Notes: generated by a model from the sequence alone, not told the origin. A DNA stretch of 64,000 nt from Clavibacter sp. VKM Ac-2872 (GCF_015351105.1 NZ_JADKRR010000001.1:1593069-1657068); one strand, 5' to 3'; counted from the stretch's first letter, positions 26,692 through 36,600 are shown. Numbers and translations are program-made.

Positions 26692-28131
26692 ATGCCCGAC
26701 CCCGCCGCTCCCGCTCGCGGCGGTGGCACCGCAGACGGCCACCCGGACGGCACCGCCGACGGCCGCGGCCGCACCGTGCTCGCGGTCGCGATCCTCGCCT
26801 CCTTCGTCGCCTTCCTCGACGGCACGGTCGTCAACGTCGCGCTGCCCGCCATCGGGGCGGACCTCGGCGGCGGCCTCGTCGTGCAGCAGTGGGTCGTCGA
26901 CGCGTACCTCATCACCCTCGGCGCGCTGATCCTCCTGGCCGGCTCGCTCTCCGACGCGTTCGGCCGGGTGCGCGTGCTCCGCGCCGGGCTCATCGGCTTC
27001 GGCGTCACGTCGCTCGTCTGCGCCATCGCGCCGACCGCCGGGATCCTCATCGCCGCGCGCGCCGCCCAGGGCGCGGCCGGGGCGCTGCTCGTGCCGAGCT
27101 CGCTCGCCCTCATCGCGCAGGCCTTCCGCGGCCCCGCGCAGGCCAGGGCCATCGGCTCGTGGACGGCGTGGACCGGCACGGCGATGCTCGTCGGCCCGGT
27201 CCTCGGCGGCGTGCTCGTGGACGCGCTCGACTGGCGGCTCGTGTTCGGGATCAACGTGCTCCCCATCGCCGTGACCCTCGTGCTCCTCGCGCGGCTCCCG
27301 CACGACGCGCCCGTCGCCGACGGCACGCGCGTCGACGTGCCGGGCGCGGTGCTCGGCGCCCTCGGGATCGGCGGCCCCGTCTTCGCGCTCATCGAGCAGT
27401 CGCGCCTCGGGATCTCGCACCCGCTCGTGGTCGGCAGCCTCGTGGTCGGCGTCGGGTGCCTCGTGCTCTTCGTCATCCGCGAGCGGCGCACCGCGCATCC
27501 GATGCTGCCGCTGTCGCTCTTCCGCGAGCGGGACTTCCTCGTCGGCAACATCGCGACCGTCGGGATCTACGGCGCGCTGTCGCTCGGCGGCTTCGTGATC
27601 GCGGTCTTCCTGCAGCAGACCGGCGGCCTGTTGGCGACGGCCGCGGGCTTCGCGCTCGTGCCGACCACCGTGATCATGCTGCTGCTGTCGACGCGCTTCG
27701 GTGCGCTGGCCGGGCGGATCGGGCCGCGGCTCCTGATGGGCGCGGGGCCGATCATCGCGGGCGGCGGCTACCTGCTGATGCTGCGCGTCGCCGAGCCCGT
27801 CGACTACGTCGGGCAGCTCCTGCCGGGCATCCTCGTGTTCGGCCTGGGCCTGTCGATGACGGTCGCGCCGTTGACCGCCACGATCCTCGAGGCGGTGCCG
27901 TCCGCGCAGGCGGGGATCGCGTCGGCCGTGAACAACGCCGTGTCGCGCGTCGCCGGGCTCGTGTCCATCGCCGCGATCGGCCTGGTCGCGGGGCCCGACC
28001 TCGACGTGGCCGCGTTCCACCGCGTGGTGCTCGTGACCGCGGCGCTGCTGGTGGCGGGCGGGCTGGTGTCGCTCGTCGGGATCCGCTCCCGTCATGCCTC
28101 GGGAGCGGCCGCGGACGACGCGGCGGGCTAG
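26692..28131 (+). CDS. MFS transporter, DHA2 drug-efflux type
   Basis: A 479-residue proton-coupled exporter with about fourteen helices. The DHA2 signatures are present: FLDGTVVNVALPAIGADLG in helix 1, QWVVDAYLITLGALIL, a SDAFGRVRVL loop motif A, and a WTAWTGTAMLVGPVLGG motif C. No regulator is adjacent. It ends overlapping the convergent oxidoreductase gene by 4 nt. Confidence 0.92.
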   Translation: MPDPAAPARGGGTADGHPDGTADGRGRTVLAVAILASFVAFLDGTVVNVALPAIGADLGGGLVVQQWVVDAYLITLGALILLAGSLSDAFGRVRVLRAGLIGFGVTSLVCAIAPTAGILIAARAAQGAAGALLVPSSLALIAQAFRGPAQARAIGSWTAWTGTAMLVGPVLGGVLVDALDWRLVFGINVLPIAVTLVLLARLPHDAPVADGTRVDVPGAVLGALGIGGPVFALIEQSRLGISHPLVVGSLVVGVGCLVLFVIRERRTAHPMLPLSLFRERDFLVGNIATVGIYGALSLGGFVIAVFLQQTGGLLATAAGFALVPTTVIMLLLSTRFGALAGRIGPRLLMGAGPIIAGGGYLLMLRVAEPVDYVGQLLPGILVFGLGLSMTVAPLTATILEAVPSAQAGIASAVNNAVSRVAGLVSIAAIGLVAGPDLDVAAFHRVVLVTAALLVAGGLVSLVGIRSRHASGAAADDAAG

Positions 28132-29105
28132 ACGGCCAGCAGCACCTTGCCGACGTGCTGCGACGACGCCACGTGCGCGTGCGCGGCGGCCGCCTCGGCG
28201 AGCGGGAAGACGCGGTCGACGACCGGTCGCACGGATCCGTCGGCCACCGCCGGCCACACATCGGCGCGGATGGCGGCGACGATGCGGGCCTTGTCGTCGG
28301 CGTCCCTGGCCCGGAGCGTCGTGCCCCAGATCCGCCCGCGGCGCGCCATGAGCTGGCCGAGCGCGATGCTCGTCGGTGCGCCGCTCTGGGCGCCGATGAC
28401 CATGATCCGGCCGTCGCGCGCGAGCGCCCGGATGTCGCGGTCGATGTAGTCGCCGCCGATCGCGTCGAGGATCACGTCGGCACCGTGCCCGTCTGTGGCC
28501 TCGAGGAGCGCCGCCACGAAGTCCTGCTCCCGGTAGTCGATGAGGATGTCCGCGCCGAGCGCGCGGCAGGCCTCGAGCTTCGCGGGGCTGCCGGCCGTGA
28601 CCGCGACGCGGGCGCCGAGCCGGGCGGCCAGCTGGATCGCCATGGTGCCGATGCCGCTCGACCCGCCATGCACGAGCAGCGTCTCGCCCGGAGCGAGGCA
28701 GGCGTCGAGCACGACGTTCGACCACACGGTCGCCACCACCTCGGGCAGCCCCGCCGCCTCGACGAGGTCGAGCCCGTCGGGGACCGGCAGGACGTGGCGC
28801 TCGTCGACCGCCACGAGCTCGGCGTAGCCGCCGCCCGCGAGCAGCGCGCACACGCGGTCGCCGACGCTCCAGCGCGTCGCGCCGTCGCCGACCGCCCCGA
28901 TCGTGCCGGACACCTCGAGCCCGAGGTGCGTCGGGGCCCCGGCGGGCGGCGGGTACGCGCCCTCCCGCTGGCTGAGGTCGGCCCGGTTGACGCCCGCGGC
29001 GGCCACGCGGATCAGGACCTCGCCGGGACCGGGCACGGGATCCGGGAGCTCGGTGAGGGAGAGGACGTCGGGGCCGCCGGGGGAGGGGAAGGTGATCGCG
29101 CGCAT
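28128..29105 (-). CDS. NADPH:quinone oxidoreductase, MDR superfamily
   Basis: A 325-residue zinc-independent alcohol-dehydrogenase-like enzyme (QOR/PIG3 type). It shows AAGVNRADLSQREG, HLGLEVSGTIGAVG, GDRVCALLAGGGYAE and the NADPH loop LLVHGGSSGIGTMAIQLA, followed by DVILDAIGGDY. The ATG at 29105 begins MRAITFPSPGGPDVL, the usual N-terminus, 6 nt after TACCGT on the minus strand. Confidence 0.93.
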   Translation of the reverse strand: MRAITFPSPGGPDVLSLTELPDPVPGPGEVLIRVAAAGVNRADLSQREGAYPPPAGAPTHLGLEVSGTIGAVGDGATRWSVGDRVCALLAGGGYAELVAVDERHVLPVPDGLDLVEAAGLPEVVATVWSNVVLDACLAPGETLLVHGGSSGIGTMAIQLAARLGARVAVTAGSPAKLEACRALGADILIDYREQDFVAALLEATDGHGADVILDAIGGDYIDRDIRALARDGRIMVIGAQSGAPTSIALGQLMARRGRIWGTTLRARDADDKARIVAAIRADVWPAVADGSVRPVVDRVFPLAEAAAAHAHVASSQHVGKVLLAV

Positions 29106-29111
29106 CCCGCC

Positions 29112-29117
29112 ACGGTA
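29112..29117 (-). promoter_or_regulatory. -10 hexamer for leaderless QOR transcript
   Basis: On the minus strand TACCGT ends 6 nt before the ATG at 29105. Confidence 0.4.
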
Positions 29118-29258
29118 CGCCGCCGCAGCTCGTGAGCGACCCGCCCCAGAAGTACATGAACTCGCAACTAAATACGGGAATAGGCCGGGGATCCATGCGC
29201 TTGCATACCTTCGAGGCCGTCGGCCCGCACCCATGACCCCTGTACGAAAGGCACGCAC

Positions 29259-29825
29259 ATGAGCGACACCAGCACCGTCCCCGGCTACATCGCCGGCACC
29301 TGGACCATCGACAAGACCCACAGCTCCGTCGGCTTCAGCATCCGCCACATCATGATCAGCAAGGTCAAGGGCACGTTCAAGGACTTCGACGCCGAGATCG
29401 TCACGGGCGCCACGCCCGAGCAGAGCTCCGTGAAGGCCCATGCGACCATCGCCTCGATCGACACCAACGAGCCGAACCGCGACCAGCACCTCCGCACGAA
29501 CGACTTCTTCGACGCCGAGAACCACCCCACCATCGACTTCGTCTCCACCGCCGTGCGCGTGGAGAAGGACGGCGACGCGAAGGTCGACGGCGAGCTCACC
29601 GTCCGCGGCGTCACCAAGCCCGTCACGTTCGACGTCGAGTTCGGCGGCTTCGGCGGCGACCCCTACGGCAACACCAAGTTCGGCGCGACGGCCACCACGG
29701 TCATCAACCGCGAGGACTTCGGCCTCACCTACAACGCGGCCCTCGAGACCGGCGGCGTGCTGCTCGGCGACAAGGTCACCATCACGCTCGACATCCAGGC
29801 GGTCCTCGCGACCCCCGCGGCCTAG
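29259..29825 (+). CDS. YceI family lipid-binding-like protein
   Basis: A 188-residue YceI protein, a lipocalin-like beta-barrel that in homologues binds polyisoprenoids. It shows GTWTIDKTHSSVGFSIRHIM, NRDQHLRTNDFFDAENHPT and the DGELTVRGVTKPVTFDVEF strand pair. There is no signal peptide, so it is probably cytoplasmic here. The ATG follows GAAAGG. The 153-nt upstream region is AT-richer than its surroundings and may hold the promoter, but I could not choose an element. Confidence 0.92.
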   Translation: MSDTSTVPGYIAGTWTIDKTHSSVGFSIRHIMISKVKGTFKDFDAEIVTGATPEQSSVKAHATIASIDTNEPNRDQHLRTNDFFDAENHPTIDFVSTAVRVEKDGDAKVDGELTVRGVTKPVTFDVEFGGFGGDPYGNTKFGATATTVINREDFGLTYNAALETGGVLLGDKVTITLDIQAVLATPAA

Positions 29826-29872
29826 CCGACGCCCGGCCGGCACCCGCCGGCTGTCTCCGCCTCGCGCGGATC

Positions 29873-29910
29873 CGACGCCCTCGTTCCCCTCATCGGGACC
29901 GGGGGCGTCG
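29873..29910. terminator. Imperfect hairpin between convergent genes
   Basis: CGACGCCC at the left pairs with GGGCGTCG at the right across a C/G-rich loop between YceI and the minus-strand hydrolase. Confidence 0.4.
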
Positions 29911-29927
29911 TCGTGCAGGGTCGCGCG

Positions 29928-30935
29928 TCAGGGCACGAGGCCGAGCGTGCGCAGCGTCTCGAGCGGGCGCTCCACATGCGCGAAGTGGCCGGCGTCGGGG
30001 ATCACCGCGGGCGAGGCGTCCGCGAGGTCGCCCCCCAGCCGGGCCAGGTCGCCCGGCGCGACGAAGACGTCCCTGCTGCCGCGCACCGCGGTGACGGGGC
30101 ACGCGATCCGCGGCCACAGCTCGCCGGCGGGGTAGGCGGCGGCGATCGCCGTGGCCCGGAGGAAGGCGCGCGGCCGCACCTCGTCGGCCAGCGCCGCGAT
30201 GACCGACCCGCTCATCCGCCCGCCGTGCGCGAAGAGGGGCCGGGTGAGCTGGCGCAGGACGCCCGTGCGATGGAGGAACCGGACATACGCGAGCCCGGCG
30301 GGGCCGAGGAGCCGCGTCACGTGCATCGCGCCGAGCATCATGCTGAACCCCGGGAGGACGTCGAGGCGCCGGACGGGGTGCGCGGCGCTGCGCATGACGG
30401 CGTAGACCGTCGGGGACACCAGGGCCACGGAGCGCACGCGGTCCGGATGCCGGACGGCCAGGTGGAGGGCGAGGAACCCGCCCATCGAGTGCCCCACGAG
30501 GCGGAATCCGTCGTACCCCAGGTCATCGACCACCCGGATCACCGCGTCGGACACCGCGTCCAGCGCGAGCTCCCCGTCGCCGGCCGCGGCCGGGGACGCG
30601 CCCCAGCCGGGGAGGTCGACCGCCACGACGTCCTCGAGCGGCGCACCCGCGTCCCGGGCCGCGCGGAGGGCCGGCGTCCAGGTGGTCCACGACCCGGCGG
30701 CGCCGTGGAGCAGGACGGTGGCCGTCCCGGAACGGCGCCGGGGCGCGTGGTGGTGCCGGACCACCCCGGTCGGCGTCGCCGTCGTCCCGGCGACCAGGTC
30801 GGATCCCCGGGGGTCGGCGTCGAGCTCGTAGGGGCTGTAGCCGTCCACCGCGCGAGGACCCCGCCCGGTGCCGCGCGCGGCGAGCCCCGTCCGGCGCGGC
30901 AGGGGACGGGGGGACGGGGGATGGGGGACGCGCAC
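29928..30935 (-). CDS. Alpha/beta hydrolase, tandem copy 2
   Basis: A 335-residue hydrolase closely related to the gene just upstream (31067-31999). Both share YSP.ELDADPR, TATVLLHGAAGSWTTWTP, VDLPGWG (and IDLPGWG), RLVGHSMGGF (nucleophile Ser), a HPVR..PGF MMLG block and the ending AGHFAHVERP. The GTG at 30935 has GGAGG 6 nt upstream; it adds a ~40-residue basic, Pro-rich N-terminus absent from the paralogue, so a later start is possible. Substrate unknown. Confidence 0.83.
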   Translation of the reverse strand: MRVPHPPSPRPLPRRTGLAARGTGRGPRAVDGYSPYELDADPRGSDLVAGTTATPTGVVRHHHAPRRRSGTATVLLHGAAGSWTTWTPALRAARDAGAPLEDVVAVDLPGWGASPAAAGDGELALDAVSDAVIRVVDDLGYDGFRLVGHSMGGFLALHLAVRHPDRVRSVALVSPTVYAVMRSAAHPVRRLDVLPGFSMMLGAMHVTRLLGPAGLAYVRFLHRTGVLRQLTRPLFAHGGRMSGSVIAALADEVRPRAFLRATAIAAAYPAGELWPRIACPVTAVRGSRDVFVAPGDLARLGGDLADASPAVIPDAGHFAHVERPLETLRTLGLVP

Positions 30936-31066
30936 GGATGACCTCCGGGACGGGACGGGGATCCGCACAGGGTCGCCGACGGCGGCGGCGGCCCGTGGGC
31001 CCTCTCCCCAGCGCGCCGTCCCTCGCGCCCGTCGCCGGTCCCGCGCGGACCCGAGCTCGCGGGGTC

Positions 31067-31999
31067 TCAGGCGAGGCGGCCGAGCGCGCGCATCGTCTCG
31101 GCCGGGCGCTCGACGTGCGCGAAGTGGCCGGCGTCGCGGATCACCGCGGACCGGAAGGCGGGCACCGCGCGCGCCAACAGGTCGAGGTCGTCGCGGGAGA
31201 CGAACACGTCGTCGTCGCCGCGCACCGCCACGACCGGGCAGGCGATGCGCGCCCAGAGACCGTCGGCGTCGTAGCCCCGCGTGACCTCCGCGGCGAGGGA
31301 GAACGCCCGGGGCCGCGCCTCGGTCGCGATGGCGTCGACGACCGACCGGCGCACGCGCCAGCCGTGCGCGAAGAGCGGGAGGGCGATCGGCCGCATGAGC
31401 CGGATGCGGCCGACGCCGCGGATGAGCGCGGTGCCGGGGCGGCCGAGCCGGCGCATGGCGCGCATCACGCCGAGCATCATCGTGAAGCCGGGGATGAGGC
31501 GGAACTCCCGCACGGGGTGCGCGACGCTCGCGATGACCGAGTACGTCGTGGGCGAGACCAGCTCGACGGAGACGGCGCGGTCGGGGTCGCGCGCGGCCAG
31601 GTGCAGCGCGATGAAGCCGCCCATCGAGTGCCCGACGAGCCGCCAGCGCGCGTAGCCGAGGCCGTCGACCACGGCGCGGACGGCGTCGGCGATGGCGTCC
31701 ACCGTCGCCTCCTCGTCGGTCGCGTCGAGCTCCGAGCCGCCCCAGCCGGGCAGGTCGATCGCGACCACGTCGGCGAACGGGACGCCGGCGTCGCGCGCGG
31801 TGCGGATCAGCGGCGTCCAGGTGGTCCAGGATCCGGCGGCCCCGTGCAGGAGCACCGTCGCGGTGTCCGACCCGCGCACCTGCACGTGGTGGTGCCGCAC
31901 GACGCCGAGCCCGGTGCGCGTGCTGCCCCGCACGAGGCCGGACGCGCGCGGGTCGGCGTCGAGCTCGAGCGGGCTGTAGCCGGGCAGGGGCCGGCTCAC
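31067..31999 (-). CDS. Alpha/beta hydrolase, tandem copy 1
   Basis: A 310-residue hydrolase. LLHGAAGSWTTWTPL is the oxyanion segment, GHSMGG the nucleophile elbow, VRGDDDVFV the acid region and DAGHFAHVERPAE holds the catalytic His. The GTG start overlaps the stop of the FUSC transporter gene, so this gene is translationally coupled to the transporter. A related hydrolase follows 131 nt downstream, indicating tandem duplication. Confidence 0.87.
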   Translation of the reverse strand: MSRPLPGYSPLELDADPRASGLVRGSTRTGLGVVRHHHVQVRGSDTATVLLHGAAGSWTTWTPLIRTARDAGVPFADVVAIDLPGWGGSELDATDEEATVDAIADAVRAVVDGLGYARWRLVGHSMGGFIALHLAARDPDRAVSVELVSPTTYSVIASVAHPVREFRLIPGFTMMLGVMRAMRRLGRPGTALIRGVGRIRLMRPIALPLFAHGWRVRRSVVDAIATEARPRAFSLAAEVTRGYDADGLWARIACPVVAVRGDDDVFVSRDDLDLLARAVPAFRSAVIRDAGHFAHVERPAETMRALGRLA

Positions 32000-33042
32000 T
32001 CGGCGCCGCCGATGATCTCCGAGCGGATGCGGCGGATGTCCTCCAGAAGCGAGCCGATGAGGATCCAGTGCTCCTCGCTCGGCTGCAGCACCACGAGCGG
32101 CGCGGTGAGCGCGGGCTCCTCCCGCGGGTCGGCGCCGCCCGAGCGGCCGTCATCCGGCAGCGCGTGCTCGGCGAGGAGCCGCACGTCGTGGGCGGCGCGC
32201 GTCAGCTCGGTCGCGATCCCGCGGACGACGGGCTCCTCACCGAGCGCCGGGTCGTAGCGGTCGTGCACGGCGCGCGTCATGCCGACCACGCGGTTCACGA
32301 GCACGGTGAGCGTCGCGAGCAGCTCCCGGTCGGCCTCGAGCAGCGCCCGGTGCCGCCGCCGGAGGGGGTTGAGCGTGAGGCTCTCGAGCCCCCGGTCGAC
32401 CTCGGCGACGGCCTTCGTGTGCCGCGGCCGGAGCTCGCGCGCGCGGGCGAGCATGCGATCGAGCTCCTCGCGGTCGACGGGCTCCGCGAGCGCGCCCGCC
32501 AGCCGGTCGAGGGCCGCGGCGCAGTCGCCCGCGAGGCCGAGGACCGCGCGGCGGCTCGCCTCGTGCAGCACGGGCGGCGCGATCGCGATGTTGACGACCA
32601 CGCCGATGGCCGCGCCGAGGATCGTCTCCACGATGCGGTCGACCGCGTAGACGGGCGAGAGCTGGCCGATGGCGAGCACGAGCATGGCGCTGATGGGGAT
32701 CTGCGTGCTCGACCCGGGCGTCAGCCGGAAGACCCAGCCCACCAGGACGGCGACGACGACCGCGAGCAGCACCACGCCGCTCGACGTGCCGAGCGCGAGG
32801 CCGAGCCCGAGCGCGAGCAGCACCCCCGTGATCACGCCGAGGCTGCGCTCGACCGCCTTGCCGAAGGTCTGGTTGATGCTCGGCTGCACCACGAGCAGCG
32901 CCGCGATGGTCGCGAAGATGGGCAGCTGCGCGGGCAGCAGGGCGATGCACACGAACCAGGCGATGATGGCGGCGACCGAGGTCTTGACCACCTGGACGAA
33001 CGGGATCCGCGTGGTGGTGCGGACGGTCGTGGTGATGCGCAC
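31996..33042 (-). CDS. FUSC-family (aromatic acid exporter-like) membrane protein
   Basis: A 348-residue protein. The first ~165 residues hold about six helices (SVAAIIAWFVCIALLPAQLP, then VVQPSINQTFGKAVERSLGV, a FUSC-type motif). A cytoplasmic half rich in Arg/Glu helices follows. It is half the length of two-module FUSC/AaeB proteins, as is common in actinobacteria. Relatives are proposed to export aromatic acids; the substrate here is unknown. A hydrolase gene is translationally coupled downstream. Confidence 0.85.
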   Translation of the reverse strand: MRITTTVRTTTRIPFVQVVKTSVAAIIAWFVCIALLPAQLPIFATIAALLVVQPSINQTFGKAVERSLGVITGVLLALGLGLALGTSSGVVLLAVVVAVLVGWVFRLTPGSSTQIPISAMLVLAIGQLSPVYAVDRIVETILGAAIGVVVNIAIAPPVLHEASRRAVLGLAGDCAAALDRLAGALAEPVDREELDRMLARARELRPRHTKAVAEVDRGLESLTLNPLRRRHRALLEADRELLATLTVLVNRVVGMTRAVHDRYDPALGEEPVVRGIATELTRAAHDVRLLAEHALPDDGRSGGADPREEPALTAPLVVLQPSEEHWILIGSLLEDIRRIRSEIIGGAE

Positions 33043-33097
33043 GTGCGGCCTCGGGCTTCCGTCTCGGGTGCGTCCATCATCCCGCGGGCTGGCGGCC

Positions 33098-36000
33098 TCA
33101 GGCCACCTCGGCCGCGTCGTCCATCCCGCCCATGCCGTCGGCCCCGCCGTCGTCCCCGCCGCCCTGCCGCCTGGCGTCCTGCCAGCGCGCCCACATCTCC
33201 TTGAGGTCCCACGCGTCCTCCGCCTGGATGGAGACGCCGCGCTCGCCGGTGCGCCGGGTGCGCCCCCGGATGACGAGCAGCCGCGTGCCGAAGAGCATGG
33301 GCCCGGCCTTCTGCTGGGCCTCGTCGAAGAAGGTGGAGTCGGAGCAGCCCGTGCCGTCGTCGAGGCTGATGAAGACCACGCGCTTGCCGCTGCGCATGGG
33401 CGGGGTCTGCGTGGCGATGCGGATCCCCGCGACCACCACCTCGGAGCCGCTGCGCACCTCGAGCAGCTGGCTCGCCGGGATCACGCCGAGCTCGTCGAGC
33501 ATCGGCCGGTAGCTCTCCAGCACGTGGTCGGTGACCTCCATCTGCAGGATGTCGAGCTCGGTGGCGACCCGCGCGCGCCCGTCGGGGTCGGGGGAGCCGC
33601 GCGGGATGAGGTCGCGGTCGTCGACGAAGAGCGGGAGCTGGCCGGCCGGATCCGCGGGCCGGGCCGCGCGCGCCGTGAGCCGCCGCGCGTACGCCATGAC
33701 GTCGCCGCGCGACGCGGCCCCGCGGGAGGCGGAGTCCTCGGCGGACGTCGCGAGCGAGTCGAGCGCGCCCACCGCGGCGAGCCGCTCCAGCAGCGCGCGC
33801 GACGGCTGCGCCTTCGCGTAGAAGTCGCTGATGGAGTCGTAGGGCTGGCCCCGCTCGATGCGCTCCAGCTCCGCCTGGCTCATGCCGTGCACGTCCTGCA
33901 GCGACAGCCGGATCCCCAGCTCGCCGATGCGCGTGCGCCCGGTCGTCTCCTCGCCCGCGACGCGCTCCACCCGGTAGACGCCGGTCGACCGGTTCACGTC
34001 GAGCGGCAGCACGGGCACCCCCATGCGACGGGCCTCCGTGAGGAGCAGCCGCTTGGGGTACATGCCGGGGTCGTGCGTGAGGATCCCCGCGAGGAACTCC
34101 GCCGGGTAGTGCGTCTTCAACCACGCGCTCTGCCAGGTGGGCAGCGCGAACGCGGCGCCGTGCGCCTTGCAGAACCCGAACGAGCCGAAGCCCTTCAGCG
34201 CCTTCCAGATGCGCTCGACGTCGGCATCCGAGAAGGGGCGCCGGCCCGTGCGCCCGTCGACGTGCGCGGACGTGCGCTCCCGGAACGCCTGCTCGACCAC
34301 GGTGTCCATCCGCTCCATGTTGCGGCGCAGCTCGTCGGCCTCCGCGAGGGAGACCTGCATGCAGTCCGCGAAGATCCGGATGACCTGCTCGTGGTAGATG
34401 ACGACGCCGAACGTGGACGCGAGGAACGGTGCGAACCGGGGGTGCAGGTAGTCGGGCCGGGTGATGCCGTGCTTCGTGTCGAGGAACGGCGCGACCATGT
34501 TCCCCTTCATGGGGCCCGGCCGGAACAGCGAGATGTCGGCGATGAGGTCCTCGTAGACGTCCGGCTGCATCTTGCCGATGAGCTCGCGCTGCCCGGGCGA
34601 CTCGATCTGGAACATGCCGAGCGTGTGCGTGGTGCGGATGGCCTGGAAGGTCTCCTCGTCGTCGTGCGGGATCTCGTCCAGCTCGATGCGCCCGTCGCGG
34701 TGCACGTAGCGCGCGTCCACCGGGATGCCTCCCGCGACCGCCGAGCGCGTGCCGTGGACGCGGTGGATCTCGTCCAGCGCGTACGCCATGGTGCTCTGCA
34801 TCCGCACGCCGAGGATGTCGAGCTTGAGCAGCCCCATGTCGTCGATGTCGTCCTTGTCGAACTGGCTCATGGGCAGGCCCATGCCGCTCGGCTGCACGGG
34901 GCTCGTGCTGAGCAGGTCGGAGTCGCCGAGGATCACGCCGCACGGGTGCATGGAGATGTGCCGGGGGAGCCGGTCGAGCCGCTCCGTGAGGTCGACCAGC
35001 AGGTCGATGCTGGGATCGTCGCGCACGAGGTCGGCGATGGGCTTGAGCTCGGGCTTCGTCTCGAGCACCGCCCGGAACTCGCGCGCGTTGAAGCGCCAGA
35101 TGTTCTTGGCGATGAAGTCGACCTGCTGCTCGTCGAGGTCGAGCGCGAGCCCCGCGTCGCGCGCGGCGCCGCGCGCCCGGTAGGTGTTCTGCATCGACAG
35201 CAGGGTGACCCGGTTGCTGCCGTACTTCTCGAACACGCGGTGGTACACCTCGTGCCGCCTGGCCGACTCCACGTCGATGTCGATGTCCGGCAGCGTCGAG
35301 CGCACCTTGCCGAGGAAGCGCTCGAACAGCAGGTCGTGCTCGAGCGGGTCGACGTTGGAGATGCGCAGCAGGTAGTTGACGAGGCTGCCCGCGCCGGATC
35401 CCCGCGCCTGGTTGCGCACGCCCATGTCGCGCATGAGCGCGCACACGTCGGCGACCGTGAGGAAGTAGGTGGCGAAGCCGAAGCCCGTGATGGTCGTCAG
35501 CTCCGTGCGCATGCGGGCGAGCACGCGCTGCCGCATGGCCTCGTCGACGTGCCCGAACCGCTCGGTGACGCCGGCCTCGGCCTTCCGCCAGAGCGCCTCG
35601 TCCGGATCGCCCGTGATCCCGATGACCTCCTTCTCCGGCAGCTTCGGCTTCCGCCAGGCGAGGTCGGCGTCGGGATCCAGCCGGCAGCGGTCGGCGAGCT
35701 CCTCGGTGGCGCGCAGCAGGGCCTCGCCGGCGCGACGGTCGAGCGACGACGCGCCCGCGACCTCCCGCGCGATCTCCTGCATCTCGGCCGGGGTCTTGAG
35801 CCAGGCCTGGCCGTTGGGCTGCGGGCGGAACGACCCCAGGGGCCGGAGCGTGGCCGCGGAGTCGAGCACGTCGCCCGTGAGCGCGTCGTCGGGCTCGAGG
35901 TAGCGCACGGCGTTGGTGAGCACCGCGGGGACGCGGTGGGCGTCGGCGAGCTCGAGCATGCGGGCGGCGTGGCGGAGGCTGGCGGACTCGCCGGGCTCCG

Positions 36001-36538
36001 TGAAGTGGCAGACCACCTCGACGACGATCGCGCCGGGCAGGAGCCGGGCCCACTCGGCCAGGTGGCGGGATGCGAGGGCGTGGTCGCCCGCCGCGACGGC
36101 GTGGCCCACGTCCGAGTCGGGCCCGAGCATGACGGTGCCGACCGGGCCCTCCTCGCCGAGGAGGAACGCGGGCGGCCGGGTGCGCGCGATGCCGGCCTGG
36201 GCGCTCCGGGCGGTGCTCCGCGCCGTGCCCCGACCGTGGCTCGCGCTGATGAGCCGGCTGAGCGCCGCCCAGCCCTGGCCCCGCGTGCCGCCGTGCGCGA
36301 GCACCGTGATCCGGCCCGGGGGCTCGCCCGTGAGCCCGAGCTCCGCCCCGACGACGGGGGAGACCCCGGCGGCGAGGGAGCGGCGGATGTGGCGGACGGC
36401 GCCGTACAGCCCGTCCCGGTCGGTGATGGCCGCGGCCGACGCGCCCTCGGACGCGACCCGGTCGACGAGCGCCTCGGGCGCCGAGGTGCCGAAGTGGGCG
36501 GAGAAGGCGGACGCGACGTGCAGGTGGGTGAAGCTCAC
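33098..36538 (-). CDS. dnaE2: Error-prone DNA polymerase III alpha, DnaE2
   Basis: A 1146-residue SOS mutagenesis polymerase. The PHP domain opens SFTHLHVASAFSAHFGTSAP, and the polymerase catalytic aspartates lie in LPDIDIDVESARR. The HhH and OB-fold regions follow (MQNTYRARGAARD; VVAGIRIATQTPPMRSGKR), and the tail lacks the DnaE1 extensions. GTG 36538 is chosen because GGGAGG precedes it directly and the PHP motif begins there. A LexA box (36585-36600) lies in its promoter. In other actinobacteria DnaE2 acts with ImuA and ImuB; neither is in this window. Confidence 0.95.
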   Translation of the reverse strand: MSFTHLHVASAFSAHFGTSAPEALVDRVASEGASAAAITDRDGLYGAVRHIRRSLAAGVSPVVGAELGLTGEPPGRITVLAHGGTRGQGWAALSRLISASHGRGTARSTARSAQAGIARTRPPAFLLGEEGPVGTVMLGPDSDVGHAVAAGDHALASRHLAEWARLLPGAIVVEVVCHFTEPGESASLRHAARMLELADAHRVPAVLTNAVRYLEPDDALTGDVLDSAATLRPLGSFRPQPNGQAWLKTPAEMQEIAREVAGASSLDRRAGEALLRATEELADRCRLDPDADLAWRKPKLPEKEVIGITGDPDEALWRKAEAGVTERFGHVDEAMRQRVLARMRTELTTITGFGFATYFLTVADVCALMRDMGVRNQARGSGAGSLVNYLLRISNVDPLEHDLLFERFLGKVRSTLPDIDIDVESARRHEVYHRVFEKYGSNRVTLLSMQNTYRARGAARDAGLALDLDEQQVDFIAKNIWRFNAREFRAVLETKPELKPIADLVRDDPSIDLLVDLTERLDRLPRHISMHPCGVILGDSDLLSTSPVQPSGMGLPMSQFDKDDIDDMGLLKLDILGVRMQSTMAYALDEIHRVHGTRSAVAGGIPVDARYVHRDGRIELDEIPHDDEETFQAIRTTHTLGMFQIESPGQRELIGKMQPDVYEDLIADISLFRPGPMKGNMVAPFLDTKHGITRPDYLHPRFAPFLASTFGVVIYHEQVIRIFADCMQVSLAEADELRRNMERMDTVVEQAFRERTSAHVDGRTGRRPFSDADVERIWKALKGFGSFGFCKAHGAAFALPTWQSAWLKTHYPAEFLAGILTHDPGMYPKRLLLTEARRMGVPVLPLDVNRSTGVYRVERVAGEETTGRTRIGELGIRLSLQDVHGMSQAELERIERGQPYDSISDFYAKAQPSRALLERLAAVGALDSLATSAEDSASRGAASRGDVMAYARRLTARAARPADPAGQLPLFVDDRDLIPRGSPDPDGRARVATELDILQMEVTDHVLESYRPMLDELGVIPASQLLEVRSGSEVVVAGIRIATQTPPMRSGKRVVFISLDDGTGCSDSTFFDEAQQKAGPMLFGTRLLVIRGRTRRTGERGVSIQAEDAWDLKEMWARWQDARRQGGGDDGGADGMGGMDDAAEVA

Positions 36539-36584
36539 GCGCACCTCCCTCGATGTCCGCCCGCGTCCTCCCCGGGCGCGATCT

Positions 36585-36600
36585 TCGAACGGATGTTCGA
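36585..36600 (-). promoter_or_regulatory. LexA (SOS) box of dnaE2
   Basis: TCGAAC-GGAT-GTTCGA is a perfect match to the actinobacterial LexA box TCGAAC-N4-GTTCGA. It is centred 54 bp before the dnaE2 start and just downstream of a TACACT -10 (36608-36613), so LexA would block initiation. Confidence 0.9.
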
